Assembly (NCBI GenBank): GCA_035543875.1
Contig: DATKIY010000163.1
Coordinates: 1 to 10,857 of the forward strand
DNA length: 10,857 nucleotides
Origin: DATKIY01 sp035543875
GTDB lineage: Bacteria > Actinomycetota > Actinomycetes > JAHEKZ01
Direction: 5' to 3'
Numbering within the stretch: position 1 is the first letter of the stretch; each line of letters opens with the position of its first letter. This document shows, one piece after another, positions 5,514-10,857 of the stretch. The notes beneath the pieces were generated by a model that made no database searches, was not told the origin of the DNA, and was given only the letters and a program-made list of their open reading frames with translations. A program made the translations under genes and the position numbers.

Positions 5514-6875
5514 TCACATGCTTTCGATCAACCGGTCCACTCGGTCGTCGACTGACTTGAAGGGATCCTTACACAGCACAGTGCGCTGAGCTTGATCGTT
5601 CAGTTTGAGGTGGACCCAGTCCACGGTGAAGTCACGGCGTCGCTCCTGTGCCCGCTTGATGAACTCGCCGCGAAGTCTTGCCCTGGTGGTCTGGGGCGGC
5701 ACGCTCTTGCCTTCGAAGACCTCGAGATCGCCGACGATCCGTTCCATCAGCCCCTTACGTTCCATCAGGTAGTAGAGACCGCGATCGCGCCGGATGTCGT
5801 GATAGGCAAGATCGAGCTGCGCGACCCGAGCGGAGCCAAGCGTTAGGTCGTGCTTGGCTCGGTACCGCTCAATCAACTGGTACTTGGCCACCCAGTCGAT
5901 CTCGCGACCCACGGCTGCCAGGTCGCCGGTGGTCACAGCGTTGAGCGTGCGCTCCCAAAGGTCGAGCACAGTGGCGATGACACCGTCACGGAGCCCCTTG
6001 CGGTCAACGAACGCGGCAGCCTTCTCGAAGTACTCAGTTTGGATCTGCAGTGCCGACAGCTCCCTGCCGTTGACCAGCTTCACGAGCTTTCGTCCGGTGG
6101 GGTCGTGGCTGATCTCACGGATAGCGCGAATCGGGTTCTCCAGAGACAGGTCGCGCAGCACTACGCCTGACTCCACCATCTGCAGGACCAGGTCAGTGGC
6201 GCCGACCTTGAGGAGCGTTGTTGGTTCAGCCAGGTTGGAGTCACCGACAATCACATGCAGCCGGCGGTACTTCTCGGCGTCAGCGTGCGGTTCATCTCGA
6301 GTGTTTATGATGGGTCGCGAACGAGTCGTAGCCGACGACACACCTTCCCAAATGTGCTCGGCGCGCTGGCTCAGGCAGAAGACCGATCCTCGCGGTGTCT
6401 GAAGCACTTTGCCAGCACCAGCAATGAGCTGACGCGTGACCAGGAACGGGATCAGGATGTCGGCAACCCGACCGAACTCGCCTTGGCGAGATACCAAGTA
6501 GTTCTCATGGCAGCCGTAGGAGTTGCCAGCAGAGTCGGTGTTGTTCTTAAACAAGAACACGTCGCCGGAAATGCCTTCTTCGTGCAGGCGACGCTCGGCA
6601 TCGATGAGCAGACCCTCGAGGATCCGCTCTCCTGCTTTGTCGTGCGCCACGAGCTCGTGGATGGAGTCGCACTCTGGTGTCGCGTACTCGGGGTGGGACC
6701 CAACATCGAGATACAGGCGGGCACCGTTGCGGAGGAAGACGTTGCTACTACGACCCCATGACACGACCCGTCGAAACAGATAGCGCGCGACCTCATCTGG
6801 TGACAGTCGTCGTTGGCCTCGGAAGGTACACGTGACGCCGTACTCGGTCTCAATCCCGAAGATCCGGCGTTCCAT
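5514..6875 (-). CDS. pafA: Pup-protein ligase PafA
   Basis: PafA phosphorylates the C-terminal glutamate of deamidated Pup with ATP and joins it by an isopeptide bond to target lysines. It belongs to the carboxylate-amine ligase (glutamine synthetase-like) superfamily. The 453-residue length is typical. The N-terminal FGIETEYG carries E9 (metal/ATP site), YLDVGSHPEYATPEC contains D57, the catalytic aspartate at the same number as in M. tuberculosis, and NNTDSAGNSYGCHENYL (111-127) and NTRDEPHADAEKYRRLHVI (191-209) are further active-site signatures. The smaller C-terminal domain spans about 400-453. ATG 6875 lies only 6 bp after the prcA stop, and its ribosome site (AAGGGAG) is inside the end of prcA, so the two genes are surely on one transcript. 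PafA is paralogous to the Dop gene at the right end. A separate ligase gene, retained E9 and D57, and the proteasome context make the call secure. Confidence 0.97.
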   Translation of the reverse strand: MERRIFGIETEYGVTCTFRGQRRLSPDEVARYLFRRVVSWGRSSNVFLRNGARLYLDVGSHPEYATPECDSIHELVAHDKAGERILEGLLIDAERRLHEEGISGDVFLFKNNTDSAGNSYGCHENYLVSRQGEFGRVADILIPFLVTRQLIAGAGKVLQTPRGSVFCLSQRAEHIWEGVSSATTRSRPIINTRDEPHADAEKYRRLHVIVGDSNLAEPTTLLKVGATDLVLQMVESGVVLRDLSLENPIRAIREISHDPTGRKLVKLVNGRELSALQIQTEYFEKAAAFVDRKGLRDGVIATVLDLWERTLNAVTTGDLAAVGREIDWVAKYQLIERYRAKHDLTLGSARVAQLDLAYHDIRRDRGLYYLMERKGLMERIVGDLEVFEGKSVPPQTTRARLRGEFIKRAQERRRDFTVDWVHLKLNDQAQRTVLCKDPFKSVDDRVDRLIESM

Positions 6876-6881
6876 GGCGGT

Positions 6882-7694
6882 CTAGCTCCCTTGCGAGGAG
6901 TCTGGTGGTTGCGGCTTGTCGGATGCCTTGGTTGACGCCTTGGCGGTGGACTTGCTCGACGACTTACCCGACGAACCACCTGGCGTTGCTCCAGCCGACG
7001 CTCCGGCCCCCAACAGCTCGCTTAACCGGCTGCCTGTGACCCGCTTGAATTTGCGGGTTTGGCTGCGGGTGCGGTCAAGGATCGCCACCTCAAGCTGTTC
7101 CGCCGAGATTTCGCGGGGCTCGTCGCTGTCGTGGCCTATGGCGCTCACCGCCAGACGAACGGCTGGCGCGAGATCAAGGCCCTCTGCGTACTGCGCCTCG
7201 AGGTACGTGCTGATGTTCTCCGCCGACCCGCCCATGACCACAAAGCCGTGTTCGTCACCGACGGATCCATCGAACGTGAGTCGATACATCTGGTCGGCAC
7301 TCGCGTCATCGCCAACCTCGGCTACGACGATCTCCACTTCGTATGGCTTGGAGGTTTCGGTGAAGATGGTTCCCAGCGTCTGGGCGTAGGCGTTCGCGAG
7401 ATTGCGTACGGTCACGTCGCGCCGATCGAACGAGTAACCGCGTAGGTCGGCCAGCCGAATGCCTGCAACGCGCAGGTTTTCGAACTCGTTGTACTTGCCT
7501 ACGGCAGCAAACGCGATGCGGTCGTAGATCTCGCTGACCTTGTGGAGCGCACGAGACGGGTTCTCCGCCACGAACAAGATGCCGTCGGTGTACTGCAGAA
7601 CGGCGACCGAGCGGCCACGTGCGATGCCCTTGCGTGCGTAGTCAGCCTTGTCTTTGATGATCTGCTCGGGCGACACGTAGAACGGGACTGACAC
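6882..7694 (-). CDS. prcA: 20S proteasome alpha subunit PrcA
   Basis: PrcA forms the outer heptameric rings and the gated entrance of the 20S core particle, which receives unfolded pupylated substrate from the Mpa/ARC ATPase. The product is 270 residues from GTG 7694. The N-terminal gate segment (MSVPFYVSPEQIIKDKADYARKG) and the alpha-subunit core (ARGRSVAVLQYTDGILFVAEN, about 25-45; AFAAVGKYNEFENLR, 61-75; GFVVMGGSAE, 150-159) are clear. Residues from about 228 to the end form a low-complexity tail rich in Ser, Gly, Ala and Lys (SSGKSSSKSTAKASTKASDK), longer than in the M. tuberculosis protein (about 248 residues). The ribosome site AAGGAT lies 9 bases before the start and could pair with a nearby ATCC (GGAT-CCTG-ATCC), a weak potential occlusion. 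The gap to prcB is 52 bp, and pafA follows after 6 bp. Confidence 0.96.
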   Translation of the reverse strand: MSVPFYVSPEQIIKDKADYARKGIARGRSVAVLQYTDGILFVAENPSRALHKVSEIYDRIAFAAVGKYNEFENLRVAGIRLADLRGYSFDRRDVTVRNLANAYAQTLGTIFTETSKPYEVEIVVAEVGDDASADQMYRLTFDGSVGDEHGFVVMGGSAENISTYLEAQYAEGLDLAPAVRLAVSAIGHDSDEPREISAEQLEVAILDRTRSQTRKFKRVTGSRLSELLGAGASAGATPGGSSGKSSSKSTAKASTKASDKPQPPDSSQGS

Positions 7695-7746
7695 GGGATC
7701 AGGATCCTTATCTCATCGATGGCAAGCTGCGGTCAGGGGCTGGGTG

Positions 7747-8601
7747 CTAGGTGAGTGGAGCGGCTGGTCCGTCTGGACGTTCGGTTCGGGCAGCCACAAC
7801 GCGCTGCACCGTGGCGCCAATCTCGGCGTCGGGAAGTCTGCGATAGCCATCAGCTGTGACCAGCGCGACGACCGGGTAGATGCCGCGCATGAGGTCGGGG
7901 CCACCGGTTGCGGAGTCGTCGTCGGCTGCGTCGTACAGAGCCTGAACAGCCGCAGTGACAGCGTCGTCGGCGCTGAGCTGCTCGCGATATAGCTTCTTCA
8001 GCGAGCCGCGGGCGAAAAAGCCCCCAGAACCAACGGCGTGGTACGAGTGCTCCTCGTAGCGACCACCGGTGACGTCGTAGCTAAAGATGCGGCCGCTCGT
8101 AGTTTCGTGGTCATAGCCAGCAAACAGTGGAACAACCGCAAGACCTTGCATAGCCATACCCAGGTTGCCGCGAATCATGGTGGCCAAGCGATTAGCTTTA
8201 CCAGTGAGCGACAGGGTGGTCCCTTCGATCTTTTCGTAGTGCTCCAGCTCCACCTGCAACAAGCGTACGAGCTCGATCGCAAGACCTGCGGTACCCGCGA
8301 TTCCCACCGCTGAGTACTCATCAGCCGGGTAGACCTTCTCGATGTCACGCTGCGCGATGATGTTTCCCATCGTCGCGCGTCGGTCCCCCGCCATAATCAC
8401 ACCGTCTGCAAACGTCAACGACACAATCGTCGTGCCATGTGGCACGTCCAGATCGGCGACGGTGCCGCTGTGCCGCACCGAGCCGGGGATCATCGTCGGA
8501 TCGTGACTGGCCAAGAAATCGGTGAACGAGGATGTACCCGCGTTGGTGAACGCAGGCGGTAGTCCGCCATTGCCGTCACGGTGGTGCTGGTGGGCTGTCA
8601 C
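7747..8601 (-). CDS. prcB: 20S proteasome beta subunit PrcB
   Basis: PrcB is the N-terminal nucleophile (Ntn) hydrolase subunit that forms the two inner catalytic rings. The 284-residue precursor has a 56-residue propeptide ending in HG, cleaved autocatalytically so that T57 becomes the catalytic N-terminal threonine (TTIVSLTFADGVIMAGDRR). In mature numbering, D17 (AGDRR) and K33 (DIEKVY) are in place, which completes the proteasome active site. The core carries GIAGTAGLAIELVRLLQVELE and HAVGSGGFFARGSLKK. The C-terminal ~25 residues are variable. The start is GTG 8601 with GAAGGAA just upstream (spacing about 4 from AAGGAA). A small hairpin at 8620-8634 lies immediately upstream of the ribosome site. 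The gene is 112 bp downstream of pup and 52 bp upstream of prcA. Confidence 0.97.
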   Translation of the reverse strand: MTAHQHHRDGNGGLPPAFTNAGTSSFTDFLASHDPTMIPGSVRHSGTVADLDVPHGTTIVSLTFADGVIMAGDRRATMGNIIAQRDIEKVYPADEYSAVGIAGTAGLAIELVRLLQVELEHYEKIEGTTLSLTGKANRLATMIRGNLGMAMQGLAVVPLFAGYDHETTSGRIFSYDVTGGRYEEHSYHAVGSGGFFARGSLKKLYREQLSADDAVTAAVQALYDAADDDSATGGPDLMRGIYPVVALVTADGYRRLPDAEIGATVQRVVAARTERPDGPAAPLT

Positions 8602-8619
8602 ACGCTTCCTTCGGGTCTG

Positions 8620-8634
8620 CTGCGGCGTCCGCAG
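8620..8634 (-). other. Hairpin in the prcB leader
   Basis: CTGCGG/CCGCAG forms a perfect 6-bp stem with a 3-base loop. It ends a few bases before the prcB ribosome site (about 8606-8612). It could influence translation initiation or be the base of a processed 5' end. No experimental support is available here. Confidence 0.4.
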
Positions 8635-8683
8635 TTCATGGTTGCTGGTCTGTCCTAACGCACCAGGCGATCAGGCACCAGCC

Positions 8684-8714
8684 GCCACGCTCGGTGCCAA
8701 CCTGAGAGCGTGGC
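8684..8714 (-). terminator. Strong 9-bp hairpin beginning in the pup stop codon (possible attenuator or 3' stabiliser)
   Basis: On the minus strand GCCACGCTC pairs perfectly with GAGCGTGGC around a 13-base loop that contains a further 3-bp GGT/ACC pairing. The first G of the stem is the last base of the pup TAG stop. No U-tract follows, so complete intrinsic termination is unlikely. Such a structure can act as a partial terminator or protect the 3' end of a short processed pup mRNA, which would raise Pup over PrcB and PrcA. Confidence 0.55.
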
Positions 8715-8929
8715 TATTGGCCGCCTTTTTGGACGAAAGCCCGAACGAACTCTTCGGCATTCTCCTCGAGAACTTCATCGATCTCGTCCAAGATGGCATC
8801 GACATCTTCGCTGAGAGCCTCGTGACGCTCCGCGGTCTCCGTACTCGCTGCCTCGTCCGTGGCGGCCTCGTCGACCTCATCGGAGCGACGCTCAGCGTGC
8901 TGCTGCCCGCCTGTTTCCCGCGTACTCAT
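8714..8929 (-). CDS. pup: Prokaryotic ubiquitin-like protein Pup
   Basis: This is the small, mostly disordered tag that is attached to lysines of proteins destined for the proteasome. The 71 residues end in FVQKGGQ. The final Gln must be deamidated to Glu by Dop before PafA can use it. The N-terminal part is disordered, acidic and alanine-rich. About 33-62 is a helix-forming, Leu/Ile/Val-spaced region (ALSEDVDAILDEIDEVLEENA) that should form the coiled coil with Mpa/ARC and the docking helix for PafA and Dop. The only lysine in the protein is K68, next to GGQ. The start at ATG 8929 is chosen because GGAGGA lies just upstream. An in-frame ATG at 8968 would add 13 residues but lacks a comparable ribosome site and lies next to the candidate -10. 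A hairpin starts in the stop codon. Confidence 0.96.
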   Translation of the reverse strand: MSTRETGGQQHAERRSDEVDEAATDEAASTETAERHEALSEDVDAILDEIDEVLEENAEEFVRAFVQKGGQ

Positions 8930-9142
8930 GGCTCCTCCGTCGTTCGTCCCAGCTGAGCTTGCATCCAACCATTCCCGACACTACTGGGATCGTCCATTCG
9001 GGGCCGGTGCTGAACCGCCAGGCACGCCCTCTTTCACCCTGGTCAACCCCCAGAGCCGCCGGTTCATGCCAGTTCCTGCCCAGCAAAGCGGCTGAGAGGC
9101 AAGATATGAGGGTCGCAAGCCCAAAACCGTTGGAACTGCCAG
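8930..9142. promoter_or_regulatory. Divergent promoter region pup / alpha-beta hydrolase
   Basis: This 213-bp gap lies between head-to-head genes. On the minus strand TAGTGT (8983-8978) fits the TANNNT -10 for pup, about 50 bases before its ATG, with only a poor -35 at 17 bases spacing. A TTGACC at 9046-9041 looks like a -35 but has no -10 at the right distance. On the plus strand an AGATAT-like -10 lies around 9099-9104. Because the hydrolase gene separates pup from dop on the opposite strand, pup very probably needs a promoter here. Confidence 0.4.
8933..8938 (-). promoter_or_regulatory. Shine-Dalgarno of pup
   Basis: The minus strand reads GGAGGA, 3-4 bases before ATG 8929. It is a near-perfect anti-16S match with short spacing. 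It decides the 71-residue start over the ATG at 8968 and fits high expression of Pup. Confidence 0.6.
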
Positions 9143-9946
9143 GTGGACCTGATCGAAATTCGCGGACTCCGGATCGCTTTCGAGCGGGCCGGTGCGGGTC
9201 CGCCCGTTCTCCTGCTGCATGGGCTGTTAGCCGACAGTCGGGCATGGTTACCGCAACTTGCCGACCTGTCGGCCGACTTCACAGTCGTGGCGTGGGACGC
9301 ACCCGGATGTGGACAGTCCTCGGACCCGCCGGAGTCGTTTCGAATGGCCGATTTCGCTGAATGCGTTGCATTATTGATCGACGAACTCGGGCTTGAATCA
9401 CCAGCCGTGGTTGGCCTTTCCTTTGGTGGAGCGCTCGCGTTGCAGGTGTTTGACCGTCGACCGACGGTGCCATCGTCACTTGCCTTGGTATCCGCGTACG
9501 CCGGGTGGGCTGGTTCCCTACCCGATGACCTTGTACGCGATCGCCGTCAGTCATGTCTTCAGGAGTCTCGGCAGCCACCGGAGCGGTTCGTCAGGAAATG
9601 GATGCCCAGCTTGTTCACTAGTCGGGCACCTGAAGAGCTCGTAGACGATGTAGTCCATCTGATGTCCACGTCGTTTCACCCCATCGGTTATCGGGCCATG
9701 GTGCACTCACTAGCTGAGTCCGACCTGCGTCATGTCCTTCCAACCATTGATGTCCCGACGCTGCTGATTCATGGGTCTGAGGATCAGCGATGTCCGGCTA
9801 CGGTGTCCGACGAGTTGCATCGGCAGATCAAGCATTCGGAACTCGTCACGCTGCAGGGAGTTGGCCATTTCAGCAACCTCGAGGCGCCGAAGCGGTTCAA
9901 TACGGAGTTGAGGCGGTTCCTGGAAAGCCAAACGACTAGCTGGTGA
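9143..9946 (+). CDS. Alpha/beta hydrolase fold protein
   Basis: The 267-residue protein has a complete alpha/beta hydrolase catalytic set. HG at 26-27 (LLLHGLLADSRAW) forms the oxyanion hole. S93 sits in the nucleophile elbow G-L-S-F-G-G (91-96). D214 is in GSEDQRCP, and H242 in GVGHFSNLEAPKRF. WDAPGCGQSSDPP (51-63) is the usual loop after strand 4, and a helical cap lies at about 125-195. The substrate cannot be read from the sequence; the family includes esterases, haloperoxidase-like and C-C bond hydrolases. No signal peptide or membrane segment is seen, so it is cytoplasmic. The start is GTG 9143 with only a weak GGA upstream. It lies antisense to its neighbours between dop and pup, is divergent from pup by 213 bp, and its TGA overlaps the dop 3' end by 11 bases. 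Confidence 0.9.
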   Translation: MDLIEIRGLRIAFERAGAGPPVLLLHGLLADSRAWLPQLADLSADFTVVAWDAPGCGQSSDPPESFRMADFAECVALLIDELGLESPAVVGLSFGGALALQVFDRRPTVPSSLALVSAYAGWAGSLPDDLVRDRRQSCLQESRQPPERFVRKWMPSLFTSRAPEELVDDVVHLMSTSFHPIGYRAMVHSLAESDLRHVLPTIDVPTLLIHGSEDQRCPATVSDELHRQIKHSELVTLQGVGHFSNLEAPKRFNTELRRFLESQTTSW

Positions 9947-10857
9947 GAGCGTCCACGAGCTCGGCGGCTGTCTTGCAGCGATCGAGCAAGTCTCCGACGT
10001 GCGCCTGGGTCCCGCGCAGCGGCTCCAGGGTCGGGACCCGCTGCAGTGAGACTCGCCCAGGGAGATCGAAGATGACCGAGTCCCAGGATGCGGCTGCGAC
10101 TTGATCGCCATAGCGGCGAATGCACTCGCCGCGGAACCAGGCTCGGGTGTCGACCGGTGCAGAATCTACGGCTGCGTCCACCTGCGCATCGTCGAACAGT
10201 CGCTCCATGCGACCACCGGCAGCCAACCGGTAGTAGATGCCCTTGTCCGGGCGGACATCTGAGTACTGAAGGTCGACCAGTGCCAGTCGGGCATCTGACC
10301 AGTCGAGCTGATCGCGAGAGCGGTAGCCCTCGAGAACCTGCAGCTTGGCTACCCAGTCGAGCTGCGAGGCAAGCGACATGGGGTCAGTTTGCAGAGTGGT
10401 CAGCACGTGCTCCCACCGATTGAGTACATCGATGGTCTCCGCATCCGCATCCGACCCGAATCGATCGTCGACATACTTACGAGCCTGCTCGCAGTACTCG
10501 GACTGAATTTGAATCGCAGTGGCCGTTCGTCCATCGCGCAGGTTAAGCAAGTGGCCGAGCGATACATCGTGCGAGACCGCGTGCAGCTCGGACACCGGCT
10601 GGTCGACAGCTAGCTGCGCGGAGTCAAGGAATGAGTCCTCGATCATCGCTAGTACCAGTGAGGTGGTCCCGAGCTTCAAAAGTGTGGCGATCTCCGACAT
10701 GTTTGCATCGCCGATGATGACGTGCAGCCGTCGGTATTTCTCTGCATCTGCATGAGGTTCGTCACGCGTGTTGATGATGGGGCGTTTAAGAGTGGTTTCC
10801 AAGCCAACTTCAACTTCGAAGAAGTCTGCTCGTTGGCTGATTTGGAACCCGGGCTCC
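9936..10857 (-). CDS. dop: Deamidase of Pup / depupylase Dop (5' end outside window)
   Basis: Dop converts the terminal Gln of Pup to Glu and also removes Pup from tagged proteins. It is a PafA paralogue in the carboxylate-amine ligase superfamily. The visible 306 residues begin mid-gene (FQISQRADFFEVEVGLETTL) and run to TAG at 9936. FQISQRADFFEVE, NTRDEPHADAEKYRRLHVI and the tail VAAASWDSVIFDLPGRVSLQ with ...TLEPLRGTQAHVG distinguish Dop from PafA. The internal TTG near 10802 is not a real start, because the reading frame stays open and conserved to the window edge. The N-terminal part with the catalytic aspartate and the Dop-specific loop is not visible. The last 11 bases overlap the end of the convergent hydrolase gene. 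Confidence 0.96.
   Translation of the reverse strand, partial: EPGFQISQRADFFEVEVGLETTLKRPIINTRDEPHADAEKYRRLHVIIGDANMSEIATLLKLGTTSLVLAMIEDSFLDSAQLAVDQPVSELHAVSHDVSLGHLLNLRDGRTATAIQIQSEYCEQARKYVDDRFGSDADAETIDVLNRWEHVLTTLQTDPMSLASQLDWVAKLQVLEGYRSRDQLDWSDARLALVDLQYSDVRPDKGIYYRLAAGGRMERLFDDAQVDAAVDSAPVDTRAWFRGECIRRYGDQVAAASWDSVIFDLPGRVSLQRVPTLEPLRGTQAHVGDLLDRCKTAAELVDALTS

Noticed and set aside
5854..6402. 182-residue open frame on the plus strand opposite pafA
   Set aside because: It is fully antisense to a clear PafA coding region, is Ser/Arg-rich without recognisable motifs, and reflects codon bias in high-GC DNA.
8714..8968. 84-residue version of Pup
   Set aside because: The extra 13 residues precede the strong GGAGGA site of ATG 8929, and the upstream ATG has no comparable ribosome site.
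8959..9360. 133-residue plus-strand frame across the pup/hydrolase promoter region
   Set aside because: It overlaps the hydrolase gene in another frame and has an arginine/proline-rich composition with no domain.
9936..10802. TTG at 10802 as the start of the Dop-like protein
   Set aside because: The same frame continues upstream with conserved Dop sequence (FQISQRADFFEVEVGL) to the window edge, so the gene is truncated by the window and does not start here.

Overview
This window is a Pup-proteasome (pupylation) locus from a high-GC Gram-positive bacterium of the Actinomycetes. The evidence is the combination of a prokaryotic ubiquitin-like protein ending in GGQ, its ligase PafA, the depupylase/deamidase Dop, both 20S proteasome subunits, the PafB/PafC WYL regulators and a TatA translocase subunit. 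Base composition is GC-rich (about 60% by eye) and several starts are GTG. I cannot name a genus from the sequence alone.

Most genes lie on the minus strand, so transcription runs from high to low coordinates: dop (5' end beyond the window), pup, prcB, prcA, pafA, a two-domain FKBP lipoprotein, a small cytosolic FKBP, pafB, pafC, a zinc-ribbon-like small protein, and tatA (3' end beyond the window). Two genes are on the plus strand. A DUF3866 gene starts head-to-head with pafB and ends tail-to-tail with the small FKBP gene. An alpha/beta hydrolase gene sits between dop and pup, starts head-to-head with pup and overlaps the 3' end of dop by 11 bases.

Functionally, Dop deamidates the C-terminal glutamine of Pup to glutamate. 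PafA then ligates Pup to lysines of target proteins, and tagged proteins are degraded by the PrcA/PrcB 20S particle through an ATPase ring (Mpa/ARC) that is not in this window. PafB and PafC form a WYL-domain activator of the LexA-independent DNA-damage response. Compared with the Mycobacterium tuberculosis order dop-pup-prcB-prcA / pafA-pafB-pafC-tatA-tatC, this locus has three departures: the antisense hydrolase between dop and pup, two FKBPs plus DUF3866 between pafA and pafBC, and a zinc-ribbon gene between pafC and tatA.

There is no gene-free stretch over 300 bases. The largest gaps are 8930-9142 (213 bp, divergent pup/hydrolase promoters), 639-833 (195 bp), 170-305 (136 bp), 8602-8713 (112 bp) and 5404-5513 (110 bp). 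I saw no tRNA, rRNA, CRISPR array or insertion sequence. The proteasome core is a known system. The less-explained parts are the accessory genes, a strong hairpin that begins in the pup stop codon, and a Pup that carries a single lysine.
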